A DNA stretch of 64,000 nucleotides from Diphasiastrum complanatum (taxonomy: Eukaryota > Streptophyta > Lycopodiopsida > Lycopodiales > Lycopodiaceae), in assembly GCA_029204225.1 (NCBI GenBank), contig CM055103.1, forward strand, positions 56,687,078 to 56,751,077, given 5' to 3'. Made by a program: the position numbers and the translations under genes. The notes under the pieces are model-generated. The model was not told the origin of the DNA. It saw only the letters and a list, made by a program, of their open reading frames with translations, and made no database searches. Below, piece after piece: positions 10,960 through 20,507 of this stretch. Every line of letters starts with the position of its first letter. Position 1 is the first letter of the stretch.

Positions 10960-12061
10960 TGTTGGATTATTCTCCTTCTTACCAATCGAGTAATCGATTT
11001 TAATCTTCATCTATTGTTAATCCAGTTCTGTGGATTTTCCCATGTGTTTACACAGTTTACAAAATTACAAATGTTTTTACAAAGTCTGCAGAATTACACG
11101 GAGTTTACGACAGTGTCGTATTTTTCGGCTGACAGAAATCTCGTGTAAAAATTCAGTGTCGCATTTTTCGCTTTTTTTCAAAGAGCCTCAAATGTTAAGG
11201 AAATGACTCTGGCAAAGTGTGGGGCAACCCTAAATGAGATTTAAGGGCACCTTCGTCTTTTTCGTCTTTTTTGCGAAAAACTCGACAGTGTCGCCTGTGG
11301 CTGTTTTAGTTCATTTCTGTAGAGCAACAGTTTTGGTTCATTTATGCAGACAGAACGTTTATGGCCAATTTCACCGCTTATCAGCAATCAACGATAAGGA
11401 CCGGATGGATGTCAGCTGATCACTAGCCAATTGGCGATTGCATTTGAGGACCTAATTTCTTAGTATAAATAGTTGTTCATATTCATATAGTTAATAATAA
11501 TAATAATAATAATCTGGAATCATTTGAAATTTATTATCAGAATTATCAGAAGCATTTGAATAGTTAGCTCTCTCCCTCTCAAGTCTGTGAGCTTGGACAC
11601 TCCTGATTTTAGAGATTGCTATTGCGCTACTGCTTATCAACATTGAGCATTAATTCAGACTTTCATTTTAGCCACTCAGAGATAGCATAGAGTACGCAGC
11701 TTCGATCCGTAACTTATTGTACTCATTTACTTTTGTTACGTTTTCATACTAAATCAATACTATCCTTCATTGCGTTCAGTTTTCATCTCAGAATGTATGT
11801 GTTTCTGTATTTCTTCGTGACTAATTCGTGAACAATTCGCGACTAATTATTTGTCTGATAATTTTCGATGCTTAATTGTTTGGCTATGTAATCACTGTAG
11901 TATTGGCGATTTCAAAGTTAGTTACTATAAGTTCAAACGTGATTTCTATCACTATTGTGTTGTTTGAAATTGATAGGCATAGTCATGCATTGGAAAGATG
12001 AAGATAGTTTATTTCGCCATGCACGAAAAGTTTTCTTTCTAGACACATGAATTATTTTCAT
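10960..12061 (+). repeat. 3' LTR of Copia A, 3' end missing
   Basis: Co-linear with 5613-6724. It keeps the TATA motif and the TGTCGCATTTTTCG word but has a shorter CT tract. Similarity stops after ATTATTTTCAT; the last 48 bases of the 5' LTR have no counterpart. Either a later deletion or insertion removed the terminus. Confidence 0.9.
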
Positions 12062-14441
12062 AGCACTTGTTGAACAAAACTTGCATTTATCAATATGTAT
12101 AATTCACCTTGACAATTTTATTTTTCTATTGATCTTTTAGGGTAATGAAAAAACTCTCATAAGCTCTTGTCAAAAACAAGACAGAAATGGGGACACTGAA
12201 TCTACCATCGTTGATAGTAGATGTTGTAAGATATAGTTTGAGATGAAGGTATGGTTGAGGTACTATGATTAACTCTCTGAGCAAGAGATTCAGAGCCGAA
12301 TCTCTATCTGGATTTCCGATTCCTAGATGTATAATCAAGCTGTATAAGGTCTTACAGTACAGAGTACCATAAAGCAAAGCAAGTTTTAGGACACCCAACT
12401 GTTACCTACCACCATCCCACAAAACAAAACCACGCGAGTTAGTTAAGTGAGGAAGACAGGTGTCATAGCTGAGCATCAATTGTTATCCATGTCTAAAACA
12501 AGATTCGCTACTTTATCAACAAGACTGCAAATTCAAATGAAATGTCCAATCTTCCCAATCATGCAATTTATGCTTAGCAATACACTCTTCCCTTTTTACG
12601 AACCATATCAGGGCAAGAGCCAAACTGATCTGTATAAGGGATAAGAGAATGTATTTTTTCTACCAATTTTTCGTATTTTTCATGTAAGAAGCCACTATTT
12701 AAGTGCATAATTAAAACAAGTCATGACTTTAGCATCAGTGCTAGGTACTAGGGCAGATCCGTGCCATGCTAGCCCGAGTCTAAGCACCTTGCGGCTTGGG
12801 CAAATCCATGCGATACAAGCCTACCATAGTCAGTCTCAGAAAACAGCAATATAGCCTACATTCACTTGCAATTCTACGTTATATACCTTCATGCTTTGCA
12901 TATATCATATTCGAACCAACCTTCATATGCCAAGGGTAAGTAAGAAGCGCAAGCTTGTAGAGATTATATGCATATAAGGACTCATTCTTACCATGTCTAG
13001 ATGTCTGCATCATATGTGCATTTATAAAAATTCCAATATATCGCATTGGTCTAAAAATATAAAACTTCGTACCTGGATATGAGCTGACGACATTTCCTAT
13101 GAGCTACCCATCTTCCTCAACTAAGGCAATATCCTCCTTATGTACAAGTGTATTCAAACCGAAAGGACTAGGTTAAAGCATGTGTAGCATTCTAATAATC
13201 CTCATCACATTCTTAGAATAATAATTGCATTAGTCAAGTGTAACTCATACATATGGTTTAAAGAGCTATCACGTTACAATAAGATTCTTACTCGCATTTC
13301 CAGCAAACGATAGAAGGTATTAGTGACAATGATCATCATAATGCTCGTAGTAAATAACAGTGCTCCATAGAATCATTACTAGTTGTAGCAATATGCTATC
13401 ACATGCAGTGATACTATTAGTATCCTCATACAGGTCTTATTACCAATATCACATGCTCCATACTTATCATTATCGAAGCCCATCAGCGCGACAATGAGCA
13501 TTCTTGTAGGGCGGCCCGCATCAAACCATGCGTAGACTAAGTATTCAATATGCAATCAACGCATGCACGTTATGAGCGCATGATTTTCTTTGAAATCAGA
13601 AGCTAGTAATGCGATTAATCGCATCTCAGATCTGTGGCCACCATCGAATATACAAGAAACCCTTCTATACAATCGCGATGGTCTGGCCATCGGTGGGTTG
13701 TTGGCCATTATTCCATATGCCATGCCAATCAATACATTCCTTGTAAAGTATATATCAATGATGAACCAGTATATATCAGCGATGAATCATTAATACTAAG
13801 TTAACGTGGTATACCTGCGATTTAGTTCCAAATCCACTGTAGGAACAGCGTCCAAATGCGACTAGTTCCAACATGTATTATGAATCTAGAGTGCTATTCA
13901 ATCACACCATTATCATATGCTATATAAGTTTCCAAACAAGTGCTTAAAAAGTACGAAAAAACCTTTTGTATATGAAAGGTTATTAAGCTTCAAGCTTGTT
14001 CATACTCTTACCTTTCTTTGTAGTATGTTTCCAACTAGTATTCTTCTAATATCCTTCCCATGCGTCAATCCTCAAAGCTGTGGTAGGTCGTAGTAGGAGA
14101 AGCACAACCAGAGAAAGAGAAAAAGCAAGAAAGAGAGAAGGAAGGAAGTGATTTAGGTCTGTGTAATCTTCCCTTGTATAAGGAAGTCCGTACCTTTGAA
14201 TGCACTAAGTGTTTGAAGATGCTCACCATCCAATCGTTTTCCTACAATGTGCACAGATCATAGCCATTCAAAGGAAGGCAAGTTTCCCTCTAAGACCATT
14301 TTTATAAAAAAACTTCACAAGGTGTCCCATTTCCAAGTTTGGCAAAGTAAAATATTTTAATCAGTTTGGTATCATAAGGGAGGACCCATTCCATGATGTT
14401 TTAAAGCGTATATGTCATGTAGCTATTATATAATAGAGCCC

Positions 14442-14443
<2 letters not shown>
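12062..14443. other. No gene recognised
   Basis: About 2.4 kb with only short frames, none with a known motif. Slightly less AT-rich than its surroundings in places (near 12760, 13500). I see neither RNA genes nor recognisable transposon domains. Old unclassified repeat or intergenic sequence. Confidence 0.4.

Positions 14444-14535
<92 letters not shown>
14444..14535 (+). repeat. (GA)n microsatellite, 92 bases
   Basis: An uninterrupted GA run of about 46 units. It creates an artificial Arg-Glu reading frame that is not a gene. Confidence 0.98.
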
Positions 14536-14537
<2 letters not shown>

Positions 14538-15034
14538 CCACCAACCGTACCCACAACTTGCAAGGTATCTCAGGGGGCAATTAGCACCCTTGAGATGGAG
14601 TGCTAACTGCCCACCAAGAGAAAATCCTCATTTTTTGGTAGTGCAAACATCAATCCAGGGAACATATTGTGTAAGAATATTTTGTTGATGATTCCGTAAA
14701 GTCTTTAAATCCATTTTATTGAAATGCCAAAACAATGTCATTGACTTTGCCAATAAAAGCAGTTAGATCGTTACAACAATACATAGCAGCAATCATCTGT
14801 GCAATGATAACTTTATAAGAGTTAAAAATCGGTCTATTGAATGCCAAGTGACTGAACTGGAAAGAGAGAAACCATTAGAGAAATTCTGAATCGAAAAAAT
14901 ACCCTTTAAGGAATGCCACGTAGGTTGACAAAGTTTATTAATGTAAATTACCAAAATAAATTCATTTTTCGCCCAAATTCTTTCATTTATGCCCGCACTA
15001 GTTTCGATGCTTAACCATTCTATGTACATTACCG
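14536..15034. other. No gene recognised
   Basis: A minus-strand open stretch ends here (15116 to 14793) but has no known motif and overlaps the fold-back arm. A GIY-YIG endonuclease, expected C-terminal to a canonical Penelope-like RT, was looked for in this direction and not seen. Confidence 0.35.
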
Positions 15035-15503
15035 TTTGTAATTCATTTAAAATAGCATAACTTTTTAATTGTAATTTCGATTGAGATGAAAAATTATACA
15101 ATTGAAAAGTGCTCAACGAGAGCTTTCTAACGATATCCTAATGACCTACTTCTGAGCTATTGTTCAAAAGTTATGGCCGGTCAAAGTTTCAAACCCAAAA
15201 AAAAAAGTCCACATATTTCTCTTGTGCGCGGATAGAGTACCCTCTCAAAAGTCCACATATCTCTCTTGTGTGCGGATAGAGTACTCTCTCAGTGAGAGGG
15301 TACTCTATCCACGCACAAGAGAGATATGTGGACTTTTTTTTTTGGTCTGAAACTTTGACCGGCCATAACTTTTGAACGGTAGCTCGGAAGTAGGTCATGT
15401 AGGTACCGTTGGAAAGCTCTCGTCGAGCGCCTTCCAACGGTATAATTTTCTCAATCGAGGCTACGAATAAAAAGTTATGTTATTTTAAATGATAATTGCA
15501 TAT
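15035..15503. repeat. Long fold-back (inverted) repeat with internal 44-bp duplication
   Basis: The left arm (about 15035-15290) and right arm (about 15294-15503) are imperfect reverse complements meeting at a loop of only a few bases. Matching words include AGTTATGGCCGGTCAAAGTT on the left and its complement near 15350-15375. The left arm carries the arm-tip segment (AAAAGTCCACATAT...CTCTC) twice, at 15203-15246 and 15247-15290. Transcribed, it would form a roughly 200-bp hairpin. It lies directly downstream of the Penelope-like RT read on the minus strand. Confidence 0.9.
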
Positions 15504-15592
15504 TATACTATGAATAACATGTCATGCTTGCGGGCTGCCCCCAGTGCCGAATTATAGCATTATTAAGAAAACTTTTTTTCAATTCTAATGAG

Positions 15593-16880
15593 CTACGTTA
15601 CGTAGATTTCAAATTTGAGTATTTTGATTGGTCCATGTGTAAGCAAAATTTGAGAAAAAATGTAAAAAGTATCTTTACAAGGGGTCTTTTTTGGATTTAG
15701 AACTCCTCTAATGGGTAGTTCCTTCCTTTTATCAAACTTTTTCATATAAAAAATGCCGAACTCAGAATCAAAGGTAGTAGTAACATTCAAAAAGTTTACC
15801 GTATTGCCATTAGACTCCTCGCTTTTGATGGTCAAGTACTCTAGAGGATAAATCCATTTAGCATTATCAAGGTACGCGGTTGTTCTTTATCCAAAAATAA
15901 AAGCGCAACTGGATTGTTAATAAAACAAAAGTCATCTATATTCCGAAAGGTATTCTTGAACACCCATAGATATTCAATTTTTTCAAGTCTGGCAAGTCTT
16001 TTCATAAAATGTAATTCATAAAATAACAAGTACTAGTTACACCACATACTGGAACATGCAAAGCCCATGGGTATACCACAGCTTGCCTCCAAACTTTGTT
16101 TCCGAGTCTCACAACACAATGGTCAATCAATAAATCATTCTATTGGCAAAGTAGTAACTTGTCCATATGAGTCCATTTTTCAATTGGTTTGCTTATCCAT
16201 TTCCATCTACATTCCTCATAATTAGATTTTCATTTATAGGCAAGATTTTCGTTCTTGCTGAATTTGAAAGCATACAAGATCATTTTCCGTATAATAGTCT
16301 TAAGTCCATCCAGGCCATTAAGAGGGATGTTTTCATAGCACTTAGTGATGTCATAACATAGAAGTGATCTTATTTGGCACATTAAGATAAAAATCAGTAA
16401 ATGAGTTGCATTGCCAGAAGAGGTTGGTATCCACATTTAGGTAACTCCGGTATGAATGTGTCTTAAGGCCTGCCCCCTCCATGAGGAGTGGAGACAGAAT
16501 ACCAAGAGCTCCAGAAAGAAATGTGGCCACCTTTGAAAAGTAGCAGCCTTTAATCCATCTGAAGGTATTTTTGTGTGCTTTAAAGGTGTAGAGTAGAAAC
16601 GATAATTCTTCTTTCCCTAGAAGGTGATCTGGTAGTATATTAGAAAAAGTATGCTTAGTAACAGTCAAGGCATTATCAATGTTATTGTTATCAACGTTTG
16701 GAAAAGGGGCAAAATCTAGACTAGATAATCTTTGCAATGCCAAGTTTCTAACTAAGTATATGCACATGAAACAAGAATTATGGTGGGCTTTATCTACTCC
16801 ATTCACATAAAAAAAGGTAGTAATCCAGCCACGTTCATCAATAGCATTTTTTAAATCCTTCTTTGCGATGTTACTAGCTT
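15593..16880 (-). pseudogene. Penelope-like element reverse transcriptase, decayed
   Basis: Read on the minus strand with frame changes, the blocks come in the RT order of Penelope-like elements. NGVDKAHHNSCFMC is near 16800 and TFKAHKNTFRWIKGC near 16590-16545 (compare the LPKLHK and RPI region). YDITKCYENIPL has its first catalytic Asp codon at 16350-16352. GIPMGFACSS is at about 16077-16048 and FRNIDDFCFINNP has its catalytic Asp pair at 15931-15936. Last comes TVNFLNVTTTF, where NFLD-type is expected. The xIDD box differs from the YVDD/FADD of the LTR and LINE elements nearby. Several stops, no GIY-YIG domain found. A related unclassified plant RT lineage is the alternative. Confidence 0.7.
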
Positions 16881-17084
16881 ACTCATACAGGCTGCACTTC
16901 CATAAAAAATTCCAAATCTTTCAAAGGATAAAAAAGCCAAACTTAATAAGATTTGAAGCATGATATCCCAATAGTTGAGTTTAGGTACAATAGTTCAAAG
17001 CATTTTGTCATCGGGTATAGTTCGTTAATGTTGATTTATAGATTTTAGCCTTGTTCACTTGTATTTATCAAATTCAATAGTCTC
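16881..17084. other. No gene recognised
   Basis: Short spacer between the Penelope-like RT start (minus) and a Gypsy integrase tail (plus). It may hold the N-terminal part of the former, but no motif is visible. Confidence 0.3.
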
Positions 17085-17640
17085 AAGGTGAAGTTGCAAC
17101 CGACTTCATGTAGGCCATGAAACAAATGTTGCAAGTGGCTAAGGAAAGCATTTGAATGGCTCATTATCAAGCCCAATATTATGCTAATAAAGGTCATTCA
17201 CGAAAATTCCAAAAATTTTAAGGTACTACAAATGACAAAACAAAATGCCCAAAACTATCTCCAAGACATAATGATCTCTACACGACTATAAAAAATCTCA
17301 ATCGGTTTTCATATTAGTATGATCTTACTTAGGGGACGAGAGTTCATCTTGTATTCCATGTTAGTTGTTTAGAAAGATGACCACGTGGAACGGATAACAC
17401 ATTATTCTAGAAAAGTGAACTAGCTCAATTCAATTGGAGGATCTAACATCCTTTGTACTCGTGGAACTAGAGAAAGTTACAGATGTATGTCATTAGTTTA
17501 TAAGAAACTATCTGATTTTTTAAGATAAGTTGAAAGACAATGACACCTGAGAAAAATAACTATATCTCAAATTGAAATATCCTAGTTTGCTCTCTTGAGA
17601 ATGAAATTTTCAAAGGGAAGGGAACAATTGATATATGAGG
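17085..17640 (+). pseudogene. Gypsy integrase C-terminus / chromodomain-like remnant
   Basis: The plus strand reads MKQMLQVAKESI, a stop, then MAHYQAQYYANKGHSRKFQ, the typical Gypsy integrase tail (A-x-A-Q-x-x-YY-A-x-K-H/R). Near 17345 VHLVFHVSCL matches the VFHVS-L motif that opens the C-terminal region. DNDT-EK and LKYPSLLS near 17535-17590 fit a worn chromodomain end. Many stops; no upstream catalytic core is left. Confidence 0.65.
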
Positions 17641-17950
17641 ACATAATAAAGGTGACAACCTCGATACAAAGTAGAACATTGGTCTAGGGTCATGGACATT
17701 TTAGTGCCATGTGTCAAGATACACAATTGTCGCAAATCTAGGCGTGGGCTATGGTTGTGGTGGGACCTACCTACATTATGTATATAGAGCTAGGAGGCGT
17801 CGTTATCATTCATTCTATCATCCGGGATTTGGTGGATGGTACAAGCAAGTTTATAGTTGGGATGCATTCTCTAGCATTGTGATGATGCTAGGGAGAGTTG
17901 AGAGCAATGACTGGTGGTATGAGACATCTATTATCATTGGAGACACATGA

Positions 17951-18067
17951 CATTGGTGTCAACAACCTCAGTGCACATGTGTGAGTCTACATTGGTGTCA
18001 ACAACCCCGATGCACATGTGTGAGTCTACATTGGTGTCAACAACCCCAGTGCACATGTGTGAGTCTA
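17951..18067 (+). repeat. Three tandem copies of a 39-bp unit
   Basis: The unit begins CATTGGTGTCAACAACC and is repeated three times with one or two changes. Since 39 is 13 codons, one frame reads a repeated 13-residue peptide with the core SLHWCQQP. It lies beyond the Gypsy tail in possible LTR sequence. No evidence of coding. Confidence 0.9.
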
Positions 18068-18299
18068 CATTGGCTTTATAGATGGGCGTTAAACGAGCAT
18101 TTTTCATTTGACAATGTGCAAATACCTGACAAAGATTGGCTTAAGCGTGTCACACATTTAGAAATCTACATCCAGCACTATAAGGTCTAAGTGCTAGGTG
18201 TGAATTTCTAAATAGTTGTCCACATGAATTTTCTGTAGAAGGTATGACTTAATTAACATTCAGTATTATGATTTTTAAATTTACATATTATTGATCTTG

Positions 18300-19210
18300 T
18301 TTTTAGCTTTGTCATGATGGCAGTAAGCTATTGTGTAGATTTGTTAAAAGTTGAGTTGTCACTCTTTGAATACGTGAGTTCAAGTATTCAAATGAGCCTT
18401 TTTTCAATGCAGATTTTGTTTTGTTTTTTTAATACTTTCTATTGACTTGAAGGCCCTATGTAAGCCAAGGCTTTTTGTGATGTTTTAATAGCCTTGTTTT
18501 TTATTTTTTGCATTTGGCATCCATGTGAGAGAAGGCCCAAGGATTCAGGCCTTCCCCTCAAACAAAGGTCATCCCTTGGAGGAAGTTGCTTCCCCCACAC
18601 AAACTATGTAAAATCTCTTGAAATGCAACCACAAGAGATAACCAACCCTCATAAGAGAAGACGAGTGACTTAAATCTGGACACTCAAGTGTTGTACTCTG
18701 TCTAAAAATGACGATGTGTCAACGATCCGATGGAAGTTCATCTACACATGACAATATAAGAATGTTCAGGCTGACCTAAATACATGCTGACATGTATAGT
18801 AGAAGAAAAGTAGGCTTACACAATTAGTTCTTGGAGGTCAGCTCCATCATGCATTAGAATGTTCATTATTTTTAACGATATTATTGGGTTCGGATATTTG
18901 GGTGGCATTGGTTTTTAGCTTTATTGTGGAGCCACAAGCTATTGTGATCATACACTTAAGGATGATGTGCAGTTGTCTGGTGAGTTTAAGCAAAAGACTA
19001 TTTGCTTTGTTGGATTAGCAATAAGCCATTGTGTCACCATTGATCATTTGCTAAAAGATGTGTGTCACTCTTAGTTGAGTTTGAGCATTCAAATGATTTT
19101 TGTTAATTAAATAATTCTTCTAAATGCAATCTTTGTTCGTTTTTTATTTTCTAACAATTTAAACGCCGCGTGTAAGGCAAAGCTTCTAGGAGTGTAACTT
19201 ATCACTTTGT
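18300..19210 (+). repeat. Two diverged direct copies of an unclassified repeat
   Basis: About 18300-18500 and 18905-19210 share an ordered series of words (TTTTAGCTTT, AAGCTATTGTG, GTGTCACTCTT or GTTGTCACTCTTTG, ATTCAAATGA). The copies differ by large indels. They could be worn LTRs or a local duplication. Confidence 0.35.
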
Positions 19211-19307
19211 TTTATATCATATAACATTGAAATCTCCTTTTTTCAATCATTCTTTTACTTTATGGCAAAACTTGTCTTGTGAGAAGAGAGAGAAAGGGGT
19301 TGCCAAG

Positions 19308-19310
<3 letters not shown>

Positions 19311-19359
<49 letters not shown>
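19311..19359 (+). repeat. (TC)n microsatellite
   Basis: 49 bases of uninterrupted TC, about 1 kb upstream of the SKIP35-like start. Confidence 0.97.
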
Positions 19360-19361
<2 letters not shown>

Positions 19362-19738
19362 GCTTGGCCATGTACAATGCACATCTGTGATGGACATCTT
19401 AGACGATGAGTTAGTTTTGATCATGGGTGGTTGGTTTTAAACACATGCTCTTAGCACATCCAAAAACCATACCTAAACAAGGACTCCCAAGAGCTCAAAT
19501 CAGAGGGTGCTCAACATAATAGGCCGAATTTCGAGATCAAATCCCAGGATCAATGAGCATAACACAACTATTTTGCACATCCCATGACCATTGCACAGTC
19601 TTGAACAACTTTCTTGCACATCACATAACCACTAATGCTCTCACTAGATGCCCCCGATCTAAACTCTTGCCCATCCCTCAAAGTCCAAGCAAAAAGTCAT
19701 CACTCCATGTGAGCATTCCCTCTCTCCTTTTTTTTTCA

Positions 19739-19742
<4 letters not shown>

Positions 19743-19774
<32 letters not shown>
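19743..19774 (+). repeat. (CT)n microsatellite in a pyrimidine-rich stretch
   Basis: CT run followed by T-, GT- and CT-rich sequence to about 19850. Pyrimidine-rich leaders are common near plant transcription starts, so this may mark the 5' region of the gene at 20378. No clear TATA box was fixed. Confidence 0.9.
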
Positions 19775-19777
<3 letters not shown>

Positions 19778-20315
19778 CTTATTCATTTTTGCATGAAGTG
19801 TGCCTCTATTTGACTACTTTTGGTCTTTTGGTGTGTGTGTGTGTCTCTCTCTTTGATGTATCTGCCTAGAAGCTTTCCTTCTCCCATCCATGCACTGTCC
19901 TTCCCTCCTTCCTTTTCCTTCCCTTCCCTGGGTATGATCATGATCATGATCATGGAGATAAGAGGATGATGATGATGGGTTTCACAGTTTTACTAGTTTT
20001 GTTCAGGATCAGACTCCCTCTGCCATGGTATTGACCTCTGTCCAGGTGCTCTCTGCCTATGGCTGAAGCAGCGGGTGTGGGAGTTTGCAGTGCTCTGCAA
20101 TCTCTGTGCAGATCATGTCACATGTTGAGCAACTTCTAACAATGGTGTTGTGGCTGTTGATCAGGGGTCCATTTCTTGTTGGAAGAAGGCTATGATGTCC
20201 TTTATGCTGTATTGTGATGAGATTCTGAATTGGGTAGTGGGGAAAGGATGAGGAAGAGATAGGATCGGGAAAGAAATGGTAAAAGCTTTGAAATAGAACA
20301 ACAGGACACTAGATT

Positions 20316-20507
20316 ATGTCAGGAATACTGGGCTTAGATGCGGATTTGAGTACGGAATTTGGTAGCGATAGGGTATTATGGCGTCTAGAAGAGATCATAT
20401 GGAAGGCATCCATGCGGCCGGCACTCATTTGTCCAAATGTAGGCTCAAATTTGCGGCAGCGCAAGCGGCTTATGGAACATTCATGGGGCAGCAATCCGCC
20501 GTGGTAG
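20316..20507 (+). promoter_or_regulatory. Possible upstream ORF overlapping the SKIP35-like start
   Basis: An ATG 62 bases before the main start opens a 63-codon frame in another phase that runs 130 bases into the coding sequence. If the transcript begins upstream of 20316, ribosomes starting there would bypass the main ATG. It may instead be non-coding 5' leader, or lie outside the mRNA. Confidence 0.3.

Larger units (their letters stand above)
5613..12061 (+). mobile_element. Copia retrotransposon family A, near full length, dead
   Basis: Two direct LTRs (5613-6772 and 10960-12061) flank gag, protease, integrase, RT and RNaseH in Copia order, with a primer site after the first LTR and a polypurine tract before the second. 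Each domain carries stops or frameshifts, the protease active site is lost, and the 3' LTR lacks the last 48 bases present in the 5' LTR. By eye the LTRs differ at many scattered sites and small indels, so the insertion is old. Confidence 0.95.

Noticed and set aside
12062-14443. tRNA or rRNA genes in the gene-free stretch
   Set aside because: Read for tRNA A/B-box patterns and rRNA-like words; none seen by eye, though a covariance search was not possible.
14412-14606. Arg-Glu repeat protein
   Set aside because: Artefact of the GA microsatellite; nothing conserved on either side.
17951-18067. CRISPR-like array
   Set aside because: The three units are directly adjacent with no spacers, in a plant nuclear context.
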